From Nemertoderma westbladi (taxonomy: Eukaryota > Xenacoelomorpha > Nemertodermatida > Nemertodermatidae): 64,000 nucleotides of DNA. The stretch's first letter is position 1, and every line of letters begins with the position of its first letter. Positions 27,286 to 34,060 of the stretch are shown in pieces. The translations under genes were made by a program, and so were the position numbers. Location of the stretch: NCBI GenBank assembly GCA_032718475.1, contig JAUCBJ010002853.1, positions 1 to 64,000 on the forward strand, in the 5' to 3' direction. The notes beneath the pieces are model-generated. The model was given only the letters and a program-made list of their open reading frames with translations, made no database searches and was not told the origin of the DNA.

Positions 27286-27624
27286 TTATGCTACCTCCTT
27301 CTCAAAATACTCTGGATAAACTTGGTAGAGTTTCTTTGCTTCTCCAAACAAACCATTCAATGACTCAGTTAGAGTGTTACTCAGTTTGTCTTTTGAGTTG
27401 TCCCAACATTCATAACTATTAGTTCCGTTTTCCAAAGTTTTTGAGTAGTCGCAGACTTTATCCAAAACCTCGTTGATTTGTTTGTTAGTCAAACCCGAAT
27501 CCTTCATCGCTGTGAGGATGATATTGAACACCTGTTTGTGATGGTGATCTGCAACAAGTGTTTCCCAAGAAAATCCAAAAATGTCTTGGACGTTCAGTTC
27601 TTTTTTAGTCGTTTTGTTTGTCAT
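27286..27624 (-). CDS. Hypothetical protein (112 aa) in operon with the gp62-like gene
   Basis: ATG 27624 follows a strong AAGGAGA site. The helical protein begins KELNVQDIFGFSWETLVADHHHKQ and has a single Cys in a YECWDN segment. It ends two bases before the gp62-like start, so the two are cotranscribed. No family recognised. Confidence 0.65.
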   Translation of the reverse strand: MTNKTTKKELNVQDIFGFSWETLVADHHHKQVFNIILTAMKDSGLTNKQINEVLDKVCDYSKTLENGTNSYECWDNSKDKLSNTLTESLNGLFGEAKKLYQVYPEYFEKEVA

Positions 27625-27741
27625 TTTAGTTCTCCTTTATGACGTTTTTTAATCCAGAAAACAGAACCATTTCTCTTTTCTCATTACTTTTATATACTAC
27701 CCGAAATACCCCAGAAAGTCAATAAATATCAGACACTTAGT

Positions 27742-27800
27742 GCGACCAATAGACGGTGGTATATACATCATTAGACGCAACCAATAGACGGTGCTATAAT
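27742..27800 (+). promoter_or_regulatory. Tandem promoter/operator repeats; downstream copy places +1 at the ATG
   Basis: GCGACCAATAGACGGTGGTATA (27742-27763) recurs as GCAACCAATAGACGGTGCTATA (27777-27798), 35 bases apart. Each ends in a -10-like box (TATATA; TATAAT 27795-27800). From the second box, transcription would begin at about the ATG at 27807, giving a leaderless message. The repeated GACGGTG block may be an operator. Confidence 0.5.
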
Positions 27801-27806
27801 GGTGTT

Positions 27807-28397
27807 ATGAAAACTAGTAGATGGAACAGATACGATAAAAAGAGTGGGTTATGGATTCCATCGTCCAAACCCATCTACACATTCTGGTTCAAGTATCTCC
27901 AACACGCAGAGAAGGACACCACCAGAACGGTTGATTGGACAAAATATGATGGATGGGGTGGTGCAGACACAATCCTAAACACCAAGTTTGATGCTTGGTG
28001 GAAAACACATTGGAAAGACTTGTTTGGTTATGAACTGGATAAGACAGAACCAAAGTACCCTCTATCAACCATCAAACCTCAACTGGACGGTATCAAGTAC
28101 TCTCTACTGGTATATGAACTTAGGAAAGAGAACCCCTCCTTAGGGTATTGGGAACTCGCAAAAGAGATTGCCGCCAAAGAATATCCAAGACGCAGAGATA
28201 AAGGGAAACGTGACACTAACTTCAAACCCGAACAATGGAGTTTCAATATCGCCCGCCCTGCCGTGGGAAGAGAACTTTGGAGAAAAGACAAAAGAGAGTT
28301 TGGAGAACAGAAACGAGTGTTGAGTTCTCGCATGGGTAGATATCAAAAAAGTGCAGAGAAACACTTGGACAACGTGTGTCGGGGTGTATTTCCGTGA
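27807..28397 (+). CDS. Hypothetical Trp-rich basic protein (196 aa), element B cargo
   Basis: ATG 27807 lies 7 bases after a TATAAT box. The protein is rich in Trp and Lys (YTFWFKYLQ, KYDGWGGADTIL, WWKTHWKDLFGYEL) with an ELAKEIAAKEYPRRR helix and a NIARPAVGRELWRKDKREF segment. No family recognised. Its stop overlaps the GTG start of the next gene, so the two are coupled. Confidence 0.65.
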   Translation: MKTSRWNRYDKKSGLWIPSSKPIYTFWFKYLQHAEKDTTRTVDWTKYDGWGGADTILNTKFDAWWKTHWKDLFGYELDKTEPKYPLSTIKPQLDGIKYSLLVYELRKENPSLGYWELAKEIAAKEYPRRRDKGKRDTNFKPEQWSFNIARPAVGRELWRKDKREFGEQKRVLSSRMGRYQKSAEKHLDNVCRGVFP

Positions 28398-28570
28398 GGG
28401 TTAGAACCAAAGACTGTTATGTCTGTAATGACGCAAAGGAAGTCCTGTATCGGTGCCGATACCATGAGTTGAAGGATTGGGTGTTTCTCTGTGGAAAGTG
28501 TCTGACGGACGTTAAATCACGATTTGAGGACACCTATCAATATGGTGGAACCTGGAAGAGTAAGAAGTGA
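28394..28570 (+). CDS. Small zinc-ribbon-like protein (58 aa)
   Basis: GTG 28394 overlaps the upstream TGA (GTGA). Four cysteines form two knuckles (DCYVCND and LCGKCL), with a conserved-looking end TYQYGGTWKSKK. This looks like the small zinc proteins of phages and mobile elements. Function unknown; cotranslated with the Trp-rich protein. Confidence 0.65.
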   Translation: MRVRTKDCYVCNDAKEVLYRCRYHELKDWVFLCGKCLTDVKSRFEDTYQYGGTWKSKK

Positions 28571-28639
28571 GTTTTTGAATAATAATGATAAAATGTAGAA
28601 TTGAAGATTTTTGCGATGTGAGCGGGCAGGAGTAAGAAA

Positions 28640-28837
28640 ATGGAAAACCGTTTAATGAGAGCATTAGAGAGTGTACTTTTTATTGCAATATTTTTGGGTA
28701 TCTATTGGGTTATAGGTTTTTTCTGTAAATCAACATTTGATTTCGAGATACGTAGCAACAGAGGTTATACAATCGTTGTATTTGCGGCAATTGCGTTCAA
28801 AATAGTTTTGACTAAGATGTTGTTGGGAGAATTTTGA
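28640..28837 (+). CDS. Small membrane protein (65 aa)
   Basis: Two hydrophobic segments (about residues 11-28 and 44-60) separated by a polar loop (FDFEIRSNRGY). Its TGA shares one base with the ATG of the next membrane gene (TGATG), so they are co-translated. Unknown function. Confidence 0.65.
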   Translation: MENRLMRALESVLFIAIFLGIYWVIGFFCKSTFDFEIRSNRGYTIVVFAAIAFKIVLTKMLLGEF

Positions 28838-29166
28838 TGGATTTTGCAAAGAAATTTCTATTGGGGGATTATTCCTTAACCAAAACCTTTTGGATTATTT
28901 ACTTCATTCCAACCATTTCATACACAATAATCCGTACATTATTAGTAGAGTTCGATGAAACTTACAGTAGTCCTTGGATCATCGTCATCTTATTTATGGT
29001 GTTCAAAATTGTATGTTATGTTGCGATTTGGAATAGTTCAGCAAAATATACTGGTAAGAAAAGATGGTTTTATTTGGTAAGAGTTTATCTAGCATTTGAG
29101 GTTGTGGCATTTTTTGTACGGTTAATAAATCTCATACCTCTTTTACTTGTCGTACTATCTAAATAA
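28837..29166 (+). CDS. Membrane protein (109 aa)
   Basis: ATG 28837 overlaps the previous stop by one base. There are three hydrophobic segments (about 17-36, 46-66 and 82-107). It pairs with the preceding small membrane gene. No family recognised. Accessory membrane pairs in mobile elements are often defence or exclusion factors, but nothing specific supports that here. Confidence 0.65.
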   Translation: MDFAKKFLLGDYSLTKTFWIIYFIPTISYTIIRTLLVEFDETYSSPWIIVILFMVFKIVCYVAIWNSSAKYTGKKRWFYLVRVYLAFEVVAFFVRLINLIPLLLVVLSK

Positions 29167-29277
29167 TATAGTTCTGTATTCTGCAAAGCAACGACTGCGA
29201 GTTTACACTGGTAACATTGTCAGTGTGAAAAAAAGTAATTAAGAGTGCGTCCTTTGGATGGTCTTTGCGAATCATCC

Positions 29278-29394
29278 TGTCTCAAAAGACTGTACCCTGT
29301 GAGGACATTTCTATGAGACACTATTACTGTCTCAATAGGGTTTGTTATTGACTTATGAGGCACTTTCCTGTAAGGTCTAGAAGTAAATGAGACA
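29278..29394. promoter_or_regulatory. Candidate recombination or operator region of the small recombinase B
   Basis: The heptamer TGTCTCA or its complement TGAGACA occurs four times (29278-29284, 29314-29320, 29328-29334, 29388-29394), with a fifth near copy at 29356-29362. The second and third form a dyad around CTATTAC. The last lies 15 bases upstream of the recombinase start. Resolvases usually bind several such dyads in a res site beside their gene. Confidence 0.5.
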
Positions 29395-29409
29395 GTACAG
29401 GAGAAAATA

Positions 29410-29952
29410 TTGAAATACGGATATGCAAGAGTTTCTACTACCGACCAAGACCTCACAATCCAGATAGACGCACTCAAATCTGTGGGATGTGAAACCATTC
29501 GACAGGAGAAGGTGTCTGGAACATCTATCCAAGATCGAGATGAACTAAACACTCTTTTAGAATTTATGCGTGAAGGTGATGAACTCGTTGTCACAAGGGT
29601 GGATCGTCTCGCACGTTCTATTCGTGACCTGCAAAACATCGTCTATGACCTCAACAAAAAGGGTGTAACGATATCTGCAACAGAACAACCTATTGATACC
29701 AAAACAAGTGCTGGGAAGTGTTTCCTAGATATGTTGGGTGTCTTTGGTGAGTTTGAGACAAACCTTCGCAAAGAACGTCAGATGGAAGGTATCGCAAAGG
29801 CAAAAGAGAAAGGTGTCTATAAGGGAAGAAAACCCTCTGTGGACGTTCAGAAGGTCAAGGAACTGCGTGATAGTGGAATGGGTGCATCTGCAATCGCAAA
29901 GGAACTGGGGATAGGTCGTGCATCTGTCTATCGTGCATTGGAGTGTCATTGA
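29410..29952 (+). CDS. Small serine recombinase (resolvase/DNA invertase) of element B
   Basis: The 180-residue protein has the complete resolvase/invertase layout: YARVSTTDQDL with Ser near residue 8, TRVDRLARS with active-site arginines, an E-helix (LDMLGVFGEFETNLRKERQMEGI), and a Hin-like helix-turn-helix (GMGASAIAKELGIGRASVYRAL). The start is TTG 29410, well spaced from AGGAGA. Repeated TGTCTCA motifs lie directly upstream. Confidence 0.92.
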   Translation: MKYGYARVSTTDQDLTIQIDALKSVGCETIRQEKVSGTSIQDRDELNTLLEFMREGDELVVTRVDRLARSIRDLQNIVYDLNKKGVTISATEQPIDTKTSAGKCFLDMLGVFGEFETNLRKERQMEGIAKAKEKGVYKGRKPSVDVQKVKELRDSGMGASAIAKELGIGRASVYRALECH

Positions 29953-30125
29953 TATATCAAACACTAGAAGAAGCGATAATCGCCGCAGAATGCATGATAG
30001 AATCTTTTGATGATGATTATTACGACCTCATCAAGAACCCCACCAGAGATTGGGTCAAGATTACCGCAGTAGAAGGTTGGGGTTTTGAACTCTTTGGTCA
30101 TGGCGATGTGGTCAAAATAATTTGA
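29943..30125 (+). CDS. Small hypothetical protein (58-60 aa)
   Basis: The frame begins within the end of the recombinase gene (GTG 29943 or TTG 29949, the latter overlapping the TGA). The product is acidic, with TLEEAIIAAECMIESFDDDYYDLI and a Trp-rich end. Coupled to the recombinase if real. No family recognised. Confidence 0.45.
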   Translation: MSLIYQTLEEAIIAAECMIESFDDDYYDLIKNPTRDWVKITAVEGWGFELFGHGDVVKII

Positions 30126-30203
30126 CTTGTCGATGCATAACAGTATCGGAAGAAGTCAGCACACCATTTTCTTAAACCTTTTTTTAGATTTTCCGCAGAC
30201 ATA

Positions 30204-30241
30204 AAAAAACGCACTTAGAGGGAGTTCTAAGTGCGTTTTTG
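30204..30241. terminator. Bidirectional rho-independent terminator
   Basis: AACGCACTTAGA (30208-30219) and TCTAAGTGCGTT (30226-30237) form a perfect 12-base stem with a 6-base loop, with A-tract before and T-tract after. It separates the plus-strand recombinase unit from the minus-strand unit ending at 30268. Confidence 0.9.
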
Positions 30242-30267
30242 CATAACGAGTTAAGGAATTCACTCTG

Positions 30268-30498
30268 TCAAACTGGGCGTCCTGATGTTCTGCGGATGAA
30301 ATCCTTGTATTCATCGGGATAATCACCGCCCCTCTTACGCACTTCTGCATACGCATCAGTCATGTTAGGGATTTGGGAGTGGGTCGTGGTGGTTCGTTTA
30401 TCAAGTGTTGCGTACTCTCTCGCACGAATCTCTTGTTCTTTTCGTTGTTGTTCTCTGTCCAATTTATCTTGGTAAAGAACGGCATCTGTTATTTTCAT
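30268..30498 (-). CDS. Hypothetical charged protein (76 aa)
   Basis: Begins at ATG 30498, overlapping the upstream stop by ATGA. It has a highly charged helix (QDKLDREQQRKEQEIRAREYA) and a C-terminal GGDYPDEYKDFIRRTSG segment. It is third in a small operon with the conserved element protein and the RHH gene. No family recognised. Confidence 0.6.
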   Translation of the reverse strand: MKITDAVLYQDKLDREQQRKEQEIRAREYATLDKRTTTTHSQIPNMTDAYAEVRKRGGDYPDEYKDFIRRTSGRPV

Positions 30499-30698
30499 CG
30501 CATCCCTCTCAAATTTCTATCCATCTGAGCGTTCTGTTCTGCGAGCAGTAATGTCTGTTGAGAACTTTCACTAAACATCTTCACCAGCACCTTTCGTGCA
30601 GATACTTCATCCTTTGCACGAATGTATTCGTTTCCAAGTGTTGCAACCTTCTTTCCAGATGCATCTATGCGTTGTTTGAGTTGGTTTATGTCGGACAT
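30495..30698 (-). CDS. Conserved small element protein, paralogue of 23973-24173
   Basis: ATG 30698 follows the RHH stop with one base between. The 67 residues align over almost their full length with the element A protein (QRIDASGKKVATLGNEYI, ARKVLVKMF, SQQTLLLAEQNAQMDRNL). Helical, probably a small dimer. The role is unknown, but the pair marks the two elements as relatives. Confidence 0.75.
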   Translation of the reverse strand: MSDINQLKQRIDASGKKVATLGNEYIRAKDEVSARKVLVKMFSESSQQTLLLAEQNAQMDRNLRGMR

Positions 30699-30699
30699 A

Positions 30700-30885
30700 T
30701 CAGACACCAACTGGATAGAATTTTGGTTCTAAACCGTGTTTTTGCATATCATCGAGAAGGCATCTTTGAACTGAGGTGCGGATATAATCACTCTCATTCA
30801 CCCGAAATGTGTCACAAATTTCTTGCAAGGATTCCTTTACTGGTTCTGAAAACCGCACACTTCTTTGATATTCAAACTTCTTCAT
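30700..30885 (-). CDS. Ribbon-helix-helix regulator
   Basis: The 61-residue protein has an RHH layout: strand YQRSVRFSEPV, helix KESLQEICDTFRV, turn NESDYIRTSVQRCLL. This is an Arc/CopG-type DNA-binding dimer. It is first in a three-gene minus-strand operon. Inverted repeats lie just upstream (30892-30968), so autoregulation is likely. Confidence 0.75.
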   Translation of the reverse strand: MKKFEYQRSVRFSEPVKESLQEICDTFRVNESDYIRTSVQRCLLDDMQKHGLEPKFYPVGV

Positions 30886-30891
30886 AAAAAT

Positions 30892-30968
30892 AACTCCTTT
30901 GGTTTGTGTTCCGTTGATGCATCTATTTATGCGTCAGAACATCCGCACATTAGGGTTTCAAAGGAGTT
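30892..30968. promoter_or_regulatory. Operator-like inverted repeats upstream of the RHH operon
   Basis: AACTCCTTTG (30892-30901) and CAAAGGAGTT (30959-30968) are perfect inverted copies. Between them TGATGCAT (30915-30922) and ATGCGTCA (30929-30936) form a second dyad with one mismatch. Confidence 0.45.
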
Positions 30969-31050
30969 CCATGGGTGTTGAGAAGGGTTAGAGGTATCAT
31001 CCTACTGCGGCAGCATAAAACCTCTTGGTCGTCTCTGGTCGCAGTTAAAA

Positions 31051-31086
31051 AAATAGGCGTAGAGCAGTCGGACTCTACACCTATTT
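31051..31086. terminator. Hairpin terminator between minus-strand units
   Basis: AAATAGGCGTAGAG and CTCTACACCTATTT form a 14-base stem with one mismatch, with an A-tract on the plus-strand 5' side that gives a U-tract for minus-strand transcripts. It ends the unit 31122-31755. Confidence 0.75.
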
Positions 31087-31121
31087 CATCATTATTTAGT
31101 TACTCATGGAGAAAAGAGTTA

Positions 31122-31394
31122 TCACCAGAACCAATCCCTTAGTTCTTCATCACTTGGTTCAATTGAAGAATTTGATGCATCTAAGTATTCTTGAAAATCC
31201 AGATCATTTCTAAACTTTTGAAGGTATCTATCAAACTCACGTTGTGGTGATAAATCACCACAAGTTTCACCAGTTCTATTGATGTGTTTTATTGCAGTAG
31301 TGAATCCATCAATGAAGTTACTAATTTCTAAATCAGCAATCCAAATATCTGATTCATCATATCTGAACCCCTGCATAGCAGATTTATAATCCAT
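31122..31394 (-). CDS. Hypothetical acidic protein (90 aa)
   Basis: Starts at ATG 31394, one base after the upstream stop. Acidic throughout (ESDIWIADLEISNFIDG, EPSDEELRDWFW). The composition suggests a nucleic-acid mimic or a partner of the basic upstream protein, but nothing specific is recognised. Confidence 0.6.
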   Translation of the reverse strand: MDYKSAMQGFRYDESDIWIADLEISNFIDGFTTAIKHINRTGETCGDLSPQREFDRYLQKFRNDLDFQEYLDASNSSIEPSDEELRDWFW

Positions 31395-31395
31395 G

Positions 31396-31755
31396 TTAGA
31401 CTTGCATTAGGGTTGGGTTGAAAAAATTATGATATTTCTCAACATCAACAGAACTAATAAATGGTTCATCAGGACTTCTTGCAGTCACTTCCTCTTCGTC
31501 ATGTATCACCCTTCTGGACTGTGGTAGATAGATGTCGATGTGATCCTGTCGAAAATCATCATCTTCCGATAATTGATTCCACTTATGAACCAACTGTCTC
31601 AGGTTGTTTGGTGTGTATGGATTTCCAACTGTATTGCGAACTCCAATGCGTTGGAGTGCCTCTGCAATCTCGTTGATGGTTGTGCATCCAAAGAAAAGGA
31701 CGCATTTGCACATATCGTGAAATACGTCTTGATTGTGTTTTTTGTTCTTATTCAT
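31396..31755 (-). CDS. Element-encoded HTH-like protein (119 aa), paralogue of 18305-18754
   Basis: ATG 31755 is preceded by AAGGGAG; the longer TTG frame from 31818 is not needed. The section TINEIAEALQRIGVRNTVGNPYTPNNLRQLVHKW and the DDDFRQDH that follows match the element A protein. Probably a DNA-binding helper of the integration system. Confidence 0.7.
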   Translation of the reverse strand: MNKNKKHNQDVFHDMCKCVLFFGCTTINEIAEALQRIGVRNTVGNPYTPNNLRQLVHKWNQLSEDDDFRQDHIDIYLPQSRRVIHDEEEVTARSPDEPFISSVDVEKYHNFFNPTLMQV

Positions 31756-31867
31756 ATTAAATACTCCCTTTATGAATTCGGGAATATTTAGACATCCTGT
31801 AACCCCGATGAGGTTCAACAGGGGTATCGAATTAAAAGAAAGTCAGTTCTGATTAAGTGACCATTGG

Positions 31868-32161
31868 TCATTTAGTGAATTCGATCCACATCTGTCCACG
31901 TTGCAATGGATACTTCTTGTTTCTTAGTTTGATTCTCTCTTCTCTTTCTCTGTACCGCTTCAAAACACTGTAAACGTATTGAGTACCCCACTGACTTCCA
32001 CCGTGGGTCGTTATCTTCCTGTCATTTAGGAAATAGGCAATCCGCCTGTATCCAATACCTCTCTGATGAAGAGAATTTATCAGTCGATATATTTGGAATT
32101 GGTTTTCTGAATATCTGGTTGGGTTCTGTTCTGGTTGAAGATAATTGAACCTTTTGGACAC
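31868..32161 (-). CDS. Recombinase-associated HTH protein at the right end of element B
   Basis: GTG 32161 begins a 97-residue protein containing QRGIGYRRIAYFLNDRKITT and QYVYSVLKRYRER, closely like the product at 24637-24861. Both lie immediately inside the right end of their element, so the gene may act at the att site, for instance as an excision factor. This is inference from position. Confidence 0.65.
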   Translation of the reverse strand: MSKRFNYLQPEQNPTRYSENQFQIYRLINSLHQRGIGYRRIAYFLNDRKITTHGGSQWGTQYVYSVLKRYREREERIKLRNKKYPLQRGQMWIEFTK

Positions 32162-32200
32162 CTCAAAAAAGAGGAAATTTGAGTACTCATTCGCCCTCGT

Positions 32201-32234
32201 AATTGTCCAATCCGAACTATTCCACGGTCACTGA
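32201..32234 (-). other. Right end of element B inside the glmS 3' end
   Basis: On the minus strand 32234-32217 reads TCAGTGACCGTGGAATAG, the last six codons of glmS. It is followed directly by the element B arm TTCGGATTGGACAATT (32216-32201), the inverse of AATTGTCCAATCCGAA near 25015-25030. The glmS stop is thus at the element boundary. Confidence 0.7.
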
Positions 32235-34049
32235 CTTTGCCAAATTCCTTGGGTGGTCGACATCAATCCCCTTAAAAAGAGCCACCTCATAAGCCAAGTA
32301 CTGCAAAAGCACTGTCACGCTTAAAGGAAATAAATACGAACCACTACTAGGCACTTCAAGCACTTCACACTGGGTGTACAAATCGCCCAAATCAACGCCT
32401 TGCTCATGAATAATATAAACCGAAGCCCCACGGCTTTTTATTTCATTAATATTAGCACACATCTTCTGGGCACCCTGTTTGGCCACCAAACATACCACTG
32501 GCACATTAGGCTCCACCAATGCCAACGGGCCATGCTTTAGTTCACCCCCCGGGTAGGCGTCAGCATAAATATAGGTAATTTCTTTTAACTTAAGTGCCCC
32601 TTCAAGGGCAATGGGGTAGCATTCACCCCGACCGATAAAAATCATATAAATACTGTTTTGAATCACCTTAGCCCATGGCTTTATTTGTGACCGAAAACCA
32701 AGCACATCAATCAATTGCTTGGGATAAGCCTTTAGGCTATCCATATAATCATTTAACTGATCAACCGTTAATCGGCTCCGTATTTTCCCAGCCACATGCG
32801 CTAAAAATACCAACAACAACAGTTGGGTAAAAAATGTTTTAGTCGCTGCCACACTAATTTCAAAACCACTGTGCATCAATACAACTGCATCACTTAAATT
32901 GGCCAAGGCACTTTGTGACACATTAGTCATTGCCACCATAAAAGGCTTGCTAGGTAACTTTTTGCAATAGCGAGCAGCTTTAAGGGTATCGGCTGTTTCA
33001 CCCGACTGAGAAATAAAAATACACATTGTGTGATCAGGTAGGGTCGGCCTTATGTCATTAAAATGGCTGGCATAATCAACAAAAACGCACACCCTCATCA
33101 GGCTTGATAAATATGTTTTTGCAAACAAACCAGCATGATAACTACTGCCACAGGCAATAATTTGTATATGCTCAATATGGGGTAAATGACTGATTAGCGC
33201 AGGGGGGAAAAAATGTTCATTTAATGAATGAGTACTAGACACAAACTGGTCAATCAAGCGTTTTGAAATACCCATCTGCTCCATAATTTCTTTTTCCATG
33301 TAGTATGGATACCCTTCTAAATTTGAGACTGCCCCCCTCTCAACCATCGAATGCGAAGTTAAGGTCACGGGTTTAAATGACTGATCATATACCACATAAC
33401 CCGCTGGACTAACCTTGAGCGAAAAGCCTGAGGGAATGATAAAAAACTCATCCACCCATTGCCCAATGGCGTAAATATCTGAACACAAATAATAACCGTT
33501 TTGACCAACCCCTAATACCAGTGCGCTATTAGACGTTGTGGCAACGACTTGATCAGGCTGGTTGGCATTTAAAAGTAAAAAGGCGTATTGACCCTTTAAA
33601 GTATTTTGCACTTGTTGAAGACTATCTAGCACATGCCCACAACCTTTAACGGCTTGGTCAATTAGCACCAACAGCCGTTCGGTATCTGTTTGTGACTCAA
33701 ACGTGTAACCAACTGATGGATCAACAAGGGTTTGATAATTCTCAATAATACCATTGTGCACAATCCCCAAACGATTTGACACCTGATGAGGGTGTGCATT
33801 TTCAACACTAGGTTTTCCATGGGTTGCCCAACGGGTATGGCCAATACCAACCAATGCGTTGGATTGATCAGAACTGATTGGTTTTTCAAGCCCCCCAACC
33901 CGACCACAAACCCTGTAACGCACCAGCCCTTTTTTAGTGCTAAGCATGATGCCTGATGAATCATAGCCACGATATTCTAAATTTTTTAGTCCTTGAAATA
34001 ATTGAGGGGCGACTAAATTTTTAGAAACAATACCGATAATCCCACACAT
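32217..34049 (-). CDS. glmS: Glutamine-fructose-6-phosphate aminotransferase
   Basis: Makes glucosamine-6-phosphate from fructose-6-phosphate and glutamine, the first step to UDP-GlcNAc for peptidoglycan and LPS. The 610 residues match the family (609 in E. coli). ATG 34049 places the nucleophile at Cys2 (MCGIIGI). The glutaminase domain is followed by two SIS domains (ISQSGETADT near 350, then GRGECYPIALEGALKLKE near 480). The C-terminus NLAKSVTVE is intact although an element boundary falls at the stop codon. It lies 11 bases downstream of rnr, so the two are probably cotranscribed. Confidence 0.97.
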   Translation of the reverse strand: MCGIIGIVSKNLVAPQLFQGLKNLEYRGYDSSGIMLSTKKGLVRYRVCGRVGGLEKPISSDQSNALVGIGHTRWATHGKPSVENAHPHQVSNRLGIVHNGIIENYQTLVDPSVGYTFESQTDTERLLVLIDQAVKGCGHVLDSLQQVQNTLKGQYAFLLLNANQPDQVVATTSNSALVLGVGQNGYYLCSDIYAIGQWVDEFFIIPSGFSLKVSPAGYVVYDQSFKPVTLTSHSMVERGAVSNLEGYPYYMEKEIMEQMGISKRLIDQFVSSTHSLNEHFFPPALISHLPHIEHIQIIACGSSYHAGLFAKTYLSSLMRVCVFVDYASHFNDIRPTLPDHTMCIFISQSGETADTLKAARYCKKLPSKPFMVAMTNVSQSALANLSDAVVLMHSGFEISVAATKTFFTQLLLLVFLAHVAGKIRSRLTVDQLNDYMDSLKAYPKQLIDVLGFRSQIKPWAKVIQNSIYMIFIGRGECYPIALEGALKLKEITYIYADAYPGGELKHGPLALVEPNVPVVCLVAKQGAQKMCANINEIKSRGASVYIIHEQGVDLGDLYTQCEVLEVPSSGSYLFPLSVTVLLQYLAYEVALFKGIDVDHPRNLAKSVTVE

Positions 34050-34060
34050 CAAAAAAACCG

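Noticed and set aside
32201-32260. Tn7 insertion at the glmS 3' end.
   Set aside because: No tnsABCDE-like genes or Tn7-type end repeats are visible; the integrases are large serine recombinases and the boundary lies in the last codons rather than downstream.
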